From: Candidatus Krumholzibacteriota bacterium
GTDB taxonomy: Bacteria > Krumholzibacteriota > Krumholzibacteriia > Krumholzibacteriales > Krumholzibacteriaceae
Reading direction: 5' to 3'
Length of the DNA stretch: 64,000 bases
Assembly: GCA_030609325.1 (NCBI GenBank)
Contig: JAUWCL010000005.1
Location: 1 to 64,000 of the forward strand
Numbering within the stretch: position 1 is the stretch's first letter; the number at the start of each line of letters is the position of its first letter. Made by a program: the position numbers and the translations under genes. Shown one piece after another: positions 10,489-19,065 of the stretch. The notes under the pieces are model-generated. The model was not told the origin of the DNA. It saw only the letters and a list, made by a program, of their open reading frames with translations, and made no database searches.

Positions 10489-10592
10489 CCTGTCCACCTC
10501 TTCCATCGGTGGGGCCGATACTTCACTTGAAAGGTAATCAATCGGAGGGCGTTGCGAAAGTCGATATTGCGTAATTCCGGAGTGCGGGTCCG

Positions 10593-10919
10593 TCAGGCCC
10601 GCGGCGCGGATGCGGAGAGAAAACATTCCAGGGCAAGGTCGATGGCCCTGAGAAGTCCATCCTCGTCTGATACCCTTATCTCAACCGGGGACTCGCAGCC
10701 GGCCGAGACGAGGAAGAGCTCGCGGTATGGAGAGACCTTCACGTACATGCCCGAATCCGTGGCGAATCTTGTCTCGAAAGGGGCGGCCTCGACGGCCACC
10801 GACGGCGAGAACCCGATGATCTCATCGCAGAGGATCGAGTAGAGGCGCCTTATGCCCCCGTCGGCGATCCTTGAGCCGTTGCGTCCCGCAGTTGCGCGGC
10901 GCTCATCCGCTCCCGTCAC
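10593..10919 (-). CDS. unknown 108-residue protein near parA
   Basis: Not recognised. A GTG start with GGAGGAG six bases upstream is clear, and it overlaps the end of the preceding gene by 17 bases, so the two are probably translationally coupled. The product is soluble and acidic-to-neutral, without signal or membrane segments. The region around YSILCDEIIGF and YRELFLVSAGC looks like a compact alpha/beta fold. Such small proteins next to ParA-like genes can be regulators or adaptors, but nothing in the sequence proves that here. Confidence 0.6.
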   Translation of the reverse strand: MTGADERRATAGRNGSRIADGGIRRLYSILCDEIIGFSPSVAVEAAPFETRFATDSGMYVKVSPYRELFLVSAGCESPVEIRVSDEDGLLRAIDLALECFLSASAPRA

Positions 10920-11703
10920 TTGCCACTCCTCCCTTTCTCGAACCGAGCCTCTGTAGTATCTCACCGGCGAGCCCCGAAAGAAAGACCGAGGCGGGCGGTT
11001 TTCTCCTGCCCAACCCCTCGAGCATCTCCGCCGGGAAGGGGCATGGCTCGATGCCCTGCGCCGCTTCAGCGTTTTCCCCTCCCGGAAAGAGGGCAAGCGC
11101 GGGTCCTCCCGGAAAGAGTTCCTCGAAGTCGCGTAATATCCCTTCCGCCGTTCCGGGGTGACAGTCAGAGACCGTGAGCAGGAAGGCGGGGAGTCCCTCC
11201 CATCCACCCGACCCTTCGAAGGCCGGAACGGAATCGAGCAACCCGCGCAACCCGGCGGTTCCGACGCTTCCCGGCCAGTCAAATGCAAAAAGAAGGACAC
11301 GGGGCCCTGACGCATGCCCGATGCCGGTGTGCCGCAGAAGGGCCGGATCCCTTGTACAGAAAACTCTTATCCTCCGGCCGGCGTCCGCCTCTACGACCAC
11401 CCCACCCTCTATCACAGGACGCAGGTAACGATCGGGACCCAGGGCGAAGTAGTACCCCGCGCAAGGCAGGCCCGGGCCCGTCTCGAGCAGAGTCACGGCG
11501 GCGTTCTGCGATCCGAACGCGGCGGCCAGCCCCGCCGACAACCAGGCCCGGAGCGGGCCGCCATCCAGCGAGGCGATCACGACGAGCGCAGTGGAGCCCG
11601 CCGCCTCCTCCCCCGGCACACGCGACGAGGAAAGATAGAGATGACTTATATCACGGAGATTTCTGGGCCTGTGTCCCCGGTGCATGGCGGTGAAGTCCGG
11701 CAA
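10903..11703 (-). CDS. unknown protein downstream of the ParA-CBM48 gene
   Basis: Not recognised. About 266 residues if it starts at TTG (11703), or 260 from the ATG at 11685; neither has a strong ribosome site. The gene begins within six bases of the ParA stop, so coupling with ParA is likely. The N-terminal part has alternating hydrophobic strands (STALVVIASLDGGP, NAAVTLLETGPG), reminiscent of a P-loop-type Rossmann core without a Walker A motif. Together with the ParA gene and the following 108-residue gene it forms a three-gene unit of unknown function. Confidence 0.6.
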   Translation of the reverse strand: MPDFTAMHRGHRPRNLRDISHLYLSSSRVPGEEAAGSTALVVIASLDGGPLRAWLSAGLAAAFGSQNAAVTLLETGPGLPCAGYYFALGPDRYLRPVIEGGVVVEADAGRRIRVFCTRDPALLRHTGIGHASGPRVLLFAFDWPGSVGTAGLRGLLDSVPAFEGSGGWEGLPAFLLTVSDCHPGTAEGILRDFEELFPGGPALALFPGGENAEAAQGIEPCPFPAEMLEGLGRRKPPASVFLSGLAGEILQRLGSRKGGVASDGSG

Positions 11704-11708
11704 GGTGT

Positions 11709-12782
11709 TCAGACGATCAGCAGAGAGTTTTCCTGCCCGAATTCATTAAGGACCGAATCGACGTTCCTGGGATCCTTTATCCAGACTCCGTCGACGATAT
11801 ACCTGTACTCGTATTCTCCCGGATCGAGATCGACGGCGACCTTCCACAACCCGTCATCGCCGTCCCTATCCATCCTGATCCCGTCGCGCGACCAGTTGGT
11901 GAATTCCCCGGTGAGGTAGACGCTTCCGACCGCAGGGGCATCGAGAACGAAGATCACGCGGCCGGACGCGACACGAGGTCCGTGAAGCTTTTCCATCCAT
12001 TCGCCCATGTCAGCCGTCTCGATAAGCGAGCTCCTGTCCTCGAGCTCCCTCGCCAGCGTGAGGAATTCCCATTTAAGCCGGTCGGAACGCGGGATCCCGA
12101 AGATCGGGACGCCCCTCATGGCCGCTTCCTTGTACTTGACCGAATGGCTTATCGTCACCTCTATCAGCTCGGCTCCGTAAAGCCGCTCAAGCTCCAGGAC
12201 GATGTCTTTCGAGAAATTGGTCCTCTTCTCGATATTGTTGACGAGGATCGACACGGTGACGCGGTGCTTCGTCTCGTTCTCGAGAAGTTCGACCGTCTCA
12301 AGCAGATTGCCCACTCCCTGCAGGGAATAATAGCTCGGATCGACCGGGATGACGACCTCACCGGCGGCCATGAGCGCGTTGAAGGTGAGAAGCCCCACGT
12401 TCGGAGGGGAGTCTATGATGACATAGTCATACCTGTCCTCTATACGTACGAGTTTGGAGGCCAGCCTGGTCTCCCTCGCGTCCTTGCCGGCGAGCTCCTG
12501 CTCCACCGCTCCGAGCACCGGTGAGGACGGGATGACGTCGAGATGGTCGTCGTAGCGGCATGTTGCGTCTTCGACCATCACTCGCGGATCCCTGAGAAGG
12601 TCGTACGTGGTGTGATCGACCTCGCGGCAGGTTACATCGAGACTTAGCGAGGCATGAGATTGGGGATCCATGTCGATAAGAAGCACCTTCTTCTCGAGCT
12701 CCCCGAGCGCTGCGGCGAGATTGACGGCAACCGTCGTCTTGCCGCAACCGCCCTTCTGGTTTATCACCGCTATAGTCCGCAT
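11709..12782 (-). CDS. ParA/Soj-type ATPase fused to a CBM48 glycogen-binding domain
   Basis: A 357-residue protein; the ATG at 12782 is preceded by AGGAGGTG. Residues 1 to about 255 are a ParA/MinD-class ATPase: deviant Walker A KGGCGKTT (residues 10-17), DMDPQ, and Walker B region YVIIDSPPN. Residues about 270-357 match the AMPK-type glycogen-binding / CBM48 fold, with VYLTGEFTNW, the GLWKVAVDLDPGEYEYRY core and DGVWIKDP. ParA ATPases position chromosomes, plasmids or large cytoplasmic cargo by dynamic binding to the nucleoid. CBM48 binds alpha-glucan or serves as an oligomer contact in AMPK-like proteins. The inferred, untested role is positioning or segregation of a glucan-containing body, or glucan-responsive control. 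No ParB gene is adjacent. Confidence 0.88.
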   Translation of the reverse strand: MRTIAVINQKGGCGKTTVAVNLAAALGELEKKVLLIDMDPQSHASLSLDVTCREVDHTTYDLLRDPRVMVEDATCRYDDHLDVIPSSPVLGAVEQELAGKDARETRLASKLVRIEDRYDYVIIDSPPNVGLLTFNALMAAGEVVIPVDPSYYSLQGVGNLLETVELLENETKHRVTVSILVNNIEKRTNFSKDIVLELERLYGAELIEVTISHSVKYKEAAMRGVPIFGIPRSDRLKWEFLTLARELEDRSSLIETADMGEWMEKLHGPRVASGRVIFVLDAPAVGSVYLTGEFTNWSRDGIRMDRDGDDGLWKVAVDLDPGEYEYRYIVDGVWIKDPRNVDSVLNEFGQENSLLIV

Positions 12783-12838
12783 GCTGATCTGCACCTCCTG
12801 ACTTCTGCTCCGAATGCCTGCACCCCTCTCCAGAAAAA

Positions 12839-12867
12839 GGGCCGAATCACCCCCGGCGATTCGGCCC
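12839..12867 (-). terminator. Rho-independent terminator between the DUF212 and ParA genes
   Basis: GGGCCGAATC (12839-12848) pairs perfectly with GATTCGGCCC (12858-12867). On the minus strand the stem is followed by a five-T run. It closes the transcript of the DUF212 gene and the binding-protein gene, and separates it from parA. Confidence 0.8.
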
Positions 12868-13065
12868 CGCTAAGATTCTGAAGTGGAAAAACGCATACAC
12901 GGATCGGAATCCGATGATCTCTGCACGGTCAGCCCCGTTCCGATCTCATCACCCTTTCTGTCCGTTGCCGGCCGATGATGTACCGACATGATACTATCCG
13001 AGTCTCAGTGACCATTTTCCACCCCGGGGAATTAAGTGTCAAGGGTTTTTCGGAGGACTGAAAGA

Positions 13066-13488
13066 CTAGAACATCATCCAGGCGACGAGCAGTCCGAGCG
13101 CGAATCCACCCGTCACCTCGGCCCACGTATGGCCGATAAGTTCGTGCAGTTCATCGGCGTTGAAGTGATGCGTCTCGCGAACCTTGTCGATGATCTCGTT
13201 GAGGACCCTCGCCTGGTTGCCCACTTCCTGCCGCAGCCCGGTCGCCTCGAATATGAAGTAGAGACTTATCACAAGGGTGATGCCGAACAGAGGCGAGGAC
13301 ACGCCCTCGTAGGCCGCCACTCCCGCCGTGAGTGTCGTCACGACAGACGTGTGGGAGCTCGGCATGCCGCCCGTGTCGAGCATGCGGAAGATATTGAAAC
13401 CCTTCCCCTGGATCATGTCCACGAAGGGCTTCAGTACCTGGGCCGCGACGGCGCTGACAAGGGCTCCGATTCCTACCTCATGGACCAT
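13066..13488 (-). CDS. DUF212 (divergent PAP2-related) membrane protein
   Basis: A 140-residue integral membrane protein of the DUF212/YuiD family, related to PAP2 phosphatases. Signature segments are GGMPSSHTS (about residues 41-49) and GHTWAEV near the C-terminus, with about four hydrophobic helices. The family is distantly phosphatase-like; its substrate is not established. The ATG overlaps the end of the upstream binding-protein gene by 11 bases and has GAAAGG upstream, so the two are probably co-translated. Confidence 0.85.
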   Translation of the reverse strand: MVHEVGIGALVSAVAAQVLKPFVDMIQGKGFNIFRMLDTGGMPSSHTSVVTTLTAGVAAYEGVSSPLFGITLVISLYFIFEATGLRQEVGNQARVLNEIIDKVRETHHFNADELHELIGHTWAEVTGGFALGLLVAWMMF

Positions 13489-15097
13489 CGTCGCCTTTCT
13501 TTTCTTTCACTGGTCCGACCCGCCACTCGTGGAGGTTGTGATAATTACTTATCACATCAGGTCTGGCGTCCTCGAAACGTTCATGTAGTGCAAGCCGTTC
13601 GTTGGGAGTCAGCAGGAAAGTATAAGGCTGCTCATCATAGATGATCCGCTGTGCCTCGTAGAACAGAGGCCTGGCTTCATCAAAATTCAGAATGCCGCGG
13701 GCGGTGGAGTTGAGCCTGTCCACCTCGACATTGCAGTAGTCAACCCTGTTGTACCCGCCGACTTTCCTCGCCTCACATGACCATATCGGAGCAAGATCGA
13801 CCTTCGTCCCGACCCTCCATCCGCTGAGAATGGATGCAAAATCAGAGGCCTTGTGCCGCTCAAGCATTACCGTCCACTCGAGGATGACCAGCTCTACCTT
13901 AACACCGATCCTTCCGAGATGTTCCTGGACCATCACCAGTATGTCATTCCTGATCTGAATCCCATGATTGGTCATCATCTCGAACTCGAACCTTTTGCCG
14001 TCGCGGTCGAGCCAGCCGTCGCCGTCGGAGTCGGTGAATCCCGCTTCGGTGAGCAACCGTTTCGCTTCTTCCGGATCGTATGCAACAGGTTTGATATCAT
14101 CATTATATGCCCACATCTGGGGAATAAACGGACTCTTGCATTCAATGGCCAACCCGTAATAGAGGTTCTCTATGATCTCATTCCTGTCGATCGCCATAGT
14201 CATCGCCCTGCGGATATTAACATCCCGGAACAGGGGGTGCTTTCCATTCCAGCCTACATAGAGGTAAGCTCGACTGGGAAAGCTGAAAATGTTTATCCCG
14301 TAATCTTCTTTACGAAGCTTGTCGACCTCAGCCGGTGGAATGCTCTCCATGTAATCAACTTCTCCGCTCTTGAGCTGTGTGATGAGATTGACCTGGTCGG
14401 GGACGATCTTGAAGACCACGCGGTCGAGGTACGGCTTTCCCTCCTCGTAATAGCCCTCATAGGGAACGAGTGTGAGCGACTGCCCCCTGATCCATTCCCT
14501 CACGCGGAACGGGCCGTTCGAAGGGATCTCCTCTACCTTCGCCGCCCTTACCTCCTCGGGCGTCCTGCTCTCGAGGAAATGCTTCGGCAGGATCGGGCCG
14601 TCGTTGGCGTCCATGACCTGGTAGGGATATACATGGCTGAAATGGTATACGACGGTGTAGTCGTCGACGACACGCACCTCGTCGATATGCTCCTTGAGGT
14701 GCCTGCCGCTCCACACCATCGCAGTATCCTTCTGGGCGGTGAAGGTGGCGAGCACGTCATGAGCGGTGAATCCGACGCCGTCGCTCCATACGACGTCGTC
14801 GCGAAGGTGGAATGTCAGCTCTCTGCGGTCGGCGGAAAACTTCCAGGATTTTGCAAGCCTGGGTCTGAATGTTAAAAAATCATCGTTCTCGTCTAGGAGA
14901 GAAAGAAAAATCTGGTTATAGATATCCCGTGCATGCGCATCGGTCGCCTTCATGGGATTGAGGCCTTCGTATGCACTCGGTTCCCCTACGACCAGGGTGC
15001 CGCCGCGAAGCCCCGGCTCCCTGTCACCGGCACACGAAGAGACTAGAACAGCGACAGCAAGAACCGCAATTAAAAGATAACCGGTCTTTCTGGACAT
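13478..15097 (-). CDS. family 5 extracellular solute-binding lipoprotein (oligopeptide/nickel type)
   Basis: A periplasmic binding protein of the SBP_bac_5 (OppA/DppA/NikA) class, about 539 residues. The preferred ATG (MSRKTG) follows GGAAGGTGGG; an upstream ATG at 15121 is also possible. Residues 1-22 are a lipoprotein signal with lipobox LVSSC. The typical openings GGTLVVGEP, GLNPMKATD and the FRPRLAKSW segment are present, as is the C-terminal lobe. Such proteins deliver peptides, sugars or metals to an ABC importer, but no permease or ATPase gene lies nearby, so it is an orphan here. The ligand cannot be read from sequence. Confidence 0.88.
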   Translation of the reverse strand: MSRKTGYLLIAVLAVAVLVSSCAGDREPGLRGGTLVVGEPSAYEGLNPMKATDAHARDIYNQIFLSLLDENDDFLTFRPRLAKSWKFSADRRELTFHLRDDVVWSDGVGFTAHDVLATFTAQKDTAMVWSGRHLKEHIDEVRVVDDYTVVYHFSHVYPYQVMDANDGPILPKHFLESRTPEEVRAAKVEEIPSNGPFRVREWIRGQSLTLVPYEGYYEEGKPYLDRVVFKIVPDQVNLITQLKSGEVDYMESIPPAEVDKLRKEDYGINIFSFPSRAYLYVGWNGKHPLFRDVNIRRAMTMAIDRNEIIENLYYGLAIECKSPFIPQMWAYNDDIKPVAYDPEEAKRLLTEAGFTDSDGDGWLDRDGKRFEFEMMTNHGIQIRNDILVMVQEHLGRIGVKVELVILEWTVMLERHKASDFASILSGWRVGTKVDLAPIWSCEARKVGGYNRVDYCNVEVDRLNSTARGILNFDEARPLFYEAQRIIYDEQPYTFLLTPNERLALHERFEDARPDVISNYHNLHEWRVGPVKEKKGDDGP

Positions 15098-15212
15098 CCT
15101 TCCCACCTTCCTTCCGGACATGATTTTTTCCTGTACGGGAAATATATCAGCCTTTACGATGTCTGGAAACAGAATAGTTCGTTCCTGATCCGCTCCCGGA
15201 AGGAGGCCCGAG

Positions 15213-16913
15213 ATGAAAGCTGCGAGATATCTTGTATTCCTGGTCGCGGTCGTGACGATGGCGCTCTTCGCCCTCTACGGCTGCTCGTCGGAGGAGACGG
15301 TTGGAAAGCCCGATCCCGGCGACACCACCCCGCCGATCCTCGTCGGCAGTTATCCGCTCGACGGTGCGACGGGCGTTTCGAGATCCGGTCCCTACTGGTT
15401 CGCCTTCAACGAGGCGATGGACGAGGAGTCGGTGGAGGACAACATCAGCGCTTCTCCCGATTTCGGGCACGACATCCATACCAACGCGTCCGCTGACACC
15501 TTCTGGCTGACGCCGCACAGCGCCCTGACGGGATCGACCGGTTACGAGTTCATTATCGGCGCCGAGTGCGAGGACCTGGCGGGAAACCAGATGGGCACCC
15601 TTGTTTCTATCGATTTCACAACGACGGCGCAGCAGGATATGGACCCGCCCACCGTCGTATCTACCGATCCCGAAGACGGCTCGACCGGTGTAAACCCCGG
15701 CGAGGTCATCAGGATCACCTTCTCCGAGCCTGTCTCCTACCCCGGGGCGTGGAATTCACAGACCGCCATCGAGATAGATCCGAGGCCCGACGACGGCTAT
15801 TTCGACAGGGAGGGAAACGACCTCCTCATATGGCACTATCCCTTCCCCGTCGACAGCCTGATCGAGGTTACGGTGACGACCGACCTCACCGATATCGCCG
15901 GAAACAATCTCGAGGCTCCGTACACGTTCACGTTCAGGACGCTGAACGATACGACGAGTCCCTACCTCGCCAGCGCCACACCTGCCAACGGAGCGACCGG
16001 CGTATCGGCCGGCACCTCGAGCATCGTCCTGACATTCAGCGAGCCGATGTTCCCCGAGTTCGACATGCCGCCGGAGAACGTCGACGCAAGAATCGTACTG
16101 GCAATAGACGAGGAGCCGGAGTGGAACGCCGATTTCTCGAGCATACATCTCACCTTCCCCCAAGGCCTCCAGCCCGGATGCACGTACTGGGTCTACTTCG
16201 AGAACGTGACCGACATGGCCGGCAACTTCATCGACCCGAACCCGACCTACTACTGGTTCAGGACCTCCGGCACGGCGGACTACTACCCGATCGCCGAAGG
16301 GGATCTCTGGTACTTCCTCGACTGCGAAATGCCTGTCGCGAAGCTTCCCGGACTGGATTTCGGTTCGCGCAGAAGGGTCATCGAAAACCACAATACCTCC
16401 ACAGGCGAATTCGAAGAGGTCTGGTACGTCTGGGAAGGAGACGTGTGGGTAATACAGGAAAAGACGTTCCTGCACGACACGGGCACCGTGCTGCTCCACC
16501 TGGGCCGCGAGGAATACCACGACGGAGTGCTGGATCAGACGATGATGTGGGACTCGCCGATGACCTACCTCAAGCTTCCCCCGCAGAACAACATGGGCGA
16601 TTCGTGGGATATCGAAACGACCGTCGACCTGGGAGAGGGATTCTCGATGGTCCTCAACGGCACCGTCACGATCTCCGCCGGAACAGTGGACGTGCTTGTG
16701 CCGTTCGCCGAAGCGATATTCAGGGACTGCCTCGAATGGATCCTCTACGTCGAGATATCGATATATTACGACAGCACCCCGGTCGAGGGGGACGAGTTCC
16801 ACCAGACCATATACCTCTGCGAGGGAATAGGCCCGGTGATGGTCATCAACGAGAACCTCGACCCACCCTCGGAGCCCGACACAATGATCGTCACGGGATG
16901 GGATATCGACTGA
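15213..16913 (+). CDS. lipoprotein with three bacterial Ig-like (Big_5) domains
   Basis: A 566-residue predicted lipoprotein. The ATG follows AAGGAGG at six bases. The signal peptide ends in lipobox LYGC (Cys about residue 24). Three SbsA-type Ig-like repeats follow (about 38-130, 145-245, 250-350). Each opens with a PP(T/I) or SP element and the pattern P-DGATGV / PEDGSTGV / PANGATGV, and ends with a calcium-like TD(I/M)AGN loop. The remaining 220 residues form an unassigned, probably beta-rich domain. It lies only seven bases before namZ, so it may share a transcript with the cell-wall recycling genes. It is likely surface-exposed and structural. Confidence 0.85.
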   Translation: MKAARYLVFLVAVVTMALFALYGCSSEETVGKPDPGDTTPPILVGSYPLDGATGVSRSGPYWFAFNEAMDEESVEDNISASPDFGHDIHTNASADTFWLTPHSALTGSTGYEFIIGAECEDLAGNQMGTLVSIDFTTTAQQDMDPPTVVSTDPEDGSTGVNPGEVIRITFSEPVSYPGAWNSQTAIEIDPRPDDGYFDREGNDLLIWHYPFPVDSLIEVTVTTDLTDIAGNNLEAPYTFTFRTLNDTTSPYLASATPANGATGVSAGTSSIVLTFSEPMFPEFDMPPENVDARIVLAIDEEPEWNADFSSIHLTFPQGLQPGCTYWVYFENVTDMAGNFIDPNPTYYWFRTSGTADYYPIAEGDLWYFLDCEMPVAKLPGLDFGSRRRVIENHNTSTGEFEEVWYVWEGDVWVIQEKTFLHDTGTVLLHLGREEYHDGVLDQTMMWDSPMTYLKLPPQNNMGDSWDIETTVDLGEGFSMVLNGTVTISAGTVDVLVPFAEAIFRDCLEWILYVEISIYYDSTPVEGDEFHQTIYLCEGIGPVMVINENLDPPSEPDTMIVTGWDID

Positions 16914-16920
16914 GGTCGAC

Positions 16921-18087
16921 ATGGTACTGACCGGATGCGACATACTGAGCGGCGGCGGATACATCCTGCCCTCCGGGGCCAGGGTCGGCCTTCTCACCAA
17001 CCAGGCTTCCGTCTCCGCTTCCCTCGTGCACACGGCCGACATCATCGCCCGGAACGACGCCGGGCTCGCATGCCTCTTCGGGCCGCAGCACGGCCCGTCC
17101 GGCCTGACCCAGGCGAACATGATCGAATGGGAGGGGTACACCGATCCGCGGCTCGGCATCCCCGTCCATTCCCTCTACGGCGAGACGAGGTCCCCTCTTC
17201 CGGAGATGCTCGAGAAACTCGACATCGTCGTAGTGGACCTGCAGGACGTCGGTGCGCGCCCCTATACGTATATATGGACGGCTCTCCTGATGATGCGGGC
17301 GTGCGCGGCGGCCGGCATCGACATGATCGTCCTGGACAGGCCGAATCCTCTCGGCGGGATCGAGGTCGAGGGTCCGGTCCTCGAGGAAGGATACGAGTCG
17401 TTCGTCGGTCTCTGGCCCCTGCCGCTGCGCCACGGGATGACGATCGGCGAGATACTGCTGGGGATAAACAGGGAGGAGCCCAATCCCTGCACCCTGGAGA
17501 TCGTCAAGATGAAGGGCTGGAAGAGAGATATGCTCTTCACCGATACGGGGCTTCCATGGGTCATGCCCTCCCCCAACATGCCGACGCCCGATACGGCGCT
17601 CGTCTACCCGGGAATGGTCCTGCTCGAGGGAACGAACATCTCGGAAGGCAGAGGCACTACCCGGCCGTTCGAGCTGTCAGGAGCGCCGTGGATCGATCCC
17701 CTGGAATTCTCTTCCGCGCTCGGCGCTGCCGGCGTCCCCGGAGCGGTCTTCAGGCCTGTAGTATTCGGGCCGACCTTCGACAAGTATGCAGGCAAGGAAT
17801 GCGGGGGCATGCAGGTTCATGTCACCGATCCGGCCTCGTTCAGGCCGGCGCTCTGCGCCGTCGCCGTAATAAGGGCGGCCTCAGAGCTCTATCCGGAGAG
17901 TTTCGCCTGGCTTGACCCTCCATACGAATACGAGACAGACAAACTGCCGATAGACATAATATACGGCGGCCCCGGATTGAGGGAAGGGATCGGCGGTGGG
18001 ATGACCGCCGAAGAGATCGCCTTCTCCTGGAAAAGACCGCTCGACCGTTTCCTCGAGTCGAGAACCGGACTGATCCTCTACGACTGA
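16921..18087 (+). CDS. namZ: exo-beta-N-acetylmuramidase NamZ (DUF1343)
   Basis: A 388-residue DUF1343-family protein. Family hallmarks include RVGLLTNQASV, LFGPQHG, a conserved Arg-Ser segment (YGETRSPLPEML), DLQDVGARPYTY, DRPNPLGG and EGTNISEGRGTTRPFE. Characterised NamZ enzymes release terminal MurNAc from the non-reducing end of peptidoglycan fragments. No signal peptide is visible, which fits a cytoplasmic enzyme acting on imported disaccharides. GAGG lies five bases before the ATG. The two genes that follow can convert free MurNAc to UDP-MurNAc, which strongly supports the assignment. Confidence 0.92.
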   Translation: MVLTGCDILSGGGYILPSGARVGLLTNQASVSASLVHTADIIARNDAGLACLFGPQHGPSGLTQANMIEWEGYTDPRLGIPVHSLYGETRSPLPEMLEKLDIVVVDLQDVGARPYTYIWTALLMMRACAAAGIDMIVLDRPNPLGGIEVEGPVLEEGYESFVGLWPLPLRHGMTIGEILLGINREEPNPCTLEIVKMKGWKRDMLFTDTGLPWVMPSPNMPTPDTALVYPGMVLLEGTNISEGRGTTRPFELSGAPWIDPLEFSSALGAAGVPGAVFRPVVFGPTFDKYAGKECGGMQVHVTDPASFRPALCAVAVIRAASELYPESFAWLDPPYEYETDKLPIDIIYGGPGLREGIGGGMTAEEIAFSWKRPLDRFLESRTGLILYD

Positions 18088-18102
18088 GCGAAAGGCAATG
18101 AC

Positions 18103-19065
18103 ATGACCGGCGGGAGAATCGAGGGGATCATACTTGCGGCGGGAAAGGGCACGAGGATGCTGCCTCTTACCAACGTACTGCCCAAACCCCTCCTCCCCAT
18201 CACCGGGGTCCCCCTGCTCGAAATCGCGGCGGAGAAGCTTCTCCGCTCCGGCGCTGCGAGACTTCACGTCAATCTGTTCCATCTGGGAGAGATGATACGG
18301 GAATACGCCGATGGAAAAGGATGGCCGCTGCTCTTCCACGAGGAAGAGGAGCTTCTCGACACGGGCGACGGCATCGGAAACATGGCCGGCGATCTCCGGG
18401 ATGCAGATCACATACTGCTCCACAACGGGGACGTTCTCTCCTCGTTCGGTTTCGACGAAGCGCTCGCATTCCACATCAAACACGAGGCGCTCGTGACCAT
18501 GATACTGATGAGGCCGGGAGACAAGGGCCGGACACCTCCGCCGGCGGTCACGGCGACCGCCGGCGGCGATGTGCTCGGCATAGGTACGGTTCCGCCGGAC
18601 GGGTCCACAGCACTGGGATACACGGGTATGGCGATAATCTCCGGCGAGGCGCTCGGATATTTCCCCGGGGAAAAGAAGGGTCTCGTCCCCGTGCTTCTCG
18701 AGATGATCTCCGACCGGCCCGGCTCGGTCGCCGGATTCGACGCCTCATCGATCGATGCGGCGGTCTGGGGCGAGATCGGCTCTCCCTCGTCATATCTCGA
18801 CATACACAGGAGGATCATGATAGAAAGGGTCCTGTTCGACGGGGCCGTTCAGCCTCCGCCGATGCCGCTGAGGACAGGCGCCGGTTCCTCGGTCGATCCC
18901 GGAGCGGAATGGACCGGATTCCTCGACGTGGGAAACGGCGCCCGCATAGAGGGAAACACCTTCCTCGAAGACTGCGTAGTACTGGATGGCGCCATCGTAC
19001 GGAACGGTACGAGGCTGAGATCGGCCGTTGTCTACGATGACAAAGTACTGGAGGTAGAAAAGTGA
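18103..19065 (+). CDS. murU: MurU-like N-acetylmuramate-1-phosphate uridylyltransferase
   Basis: A 320-residue nucleotidyltransferase of the MurU/RmlA class. The N-terminus has the signature GIILAAGKGTRMLPLT (about residues 6-21) and the sugar-phosphate pocket motif PKPLLPI. A short beta-helical tail (SVDPGAEWTGFLDVGNGARI) follows the catalytic domain, making it longer than Pseudomonas MurU (about 225 residues). The sequence alone fits any sugar-1-phosphate nucleotidyltransferase. The MurNAc assignment is inferred from its place between namZ and the amgK-like kinase, which it overlaps by four bases. It would form UDP-MurNAc from MurNAc-1-P and UTP. Confidence 0.8.
   Translation: MTGGRIEGIILAAGKGTRMLPLTNVLPKPLLPITGVPLLEIAAEKLLRSGAARLHVNLFHLGEMIREYADGKGWPLLFHEEEELLDTGDGIGNMAGDLRDADHILLHNGDVLSSFGFDEALAFHIKHEALVTMILMRPGDKGRTPPPAVTATAGGDVLGIGTVPPDGSTALGYTGMAIISGEALGYFPGEKKGLVPVLLEMISDRPGSVAGFDASSIDAAVWGEIGSPSSYLDIHRRIMIERVLFDGAVQPPPMPLRTGAGSSVDPGAEWTGFLDVGNGARIEGNTFLEDCVVLDGAIVRNGTRLRSAVVYDDKVLEVEK

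Noticed and set aside
11709-12782. Plasmid or chromosome partition locus
   Set aside because: There is no parB gene, no repeated centromere-like sites nearby, and the CBM48 tail points elsewhere.
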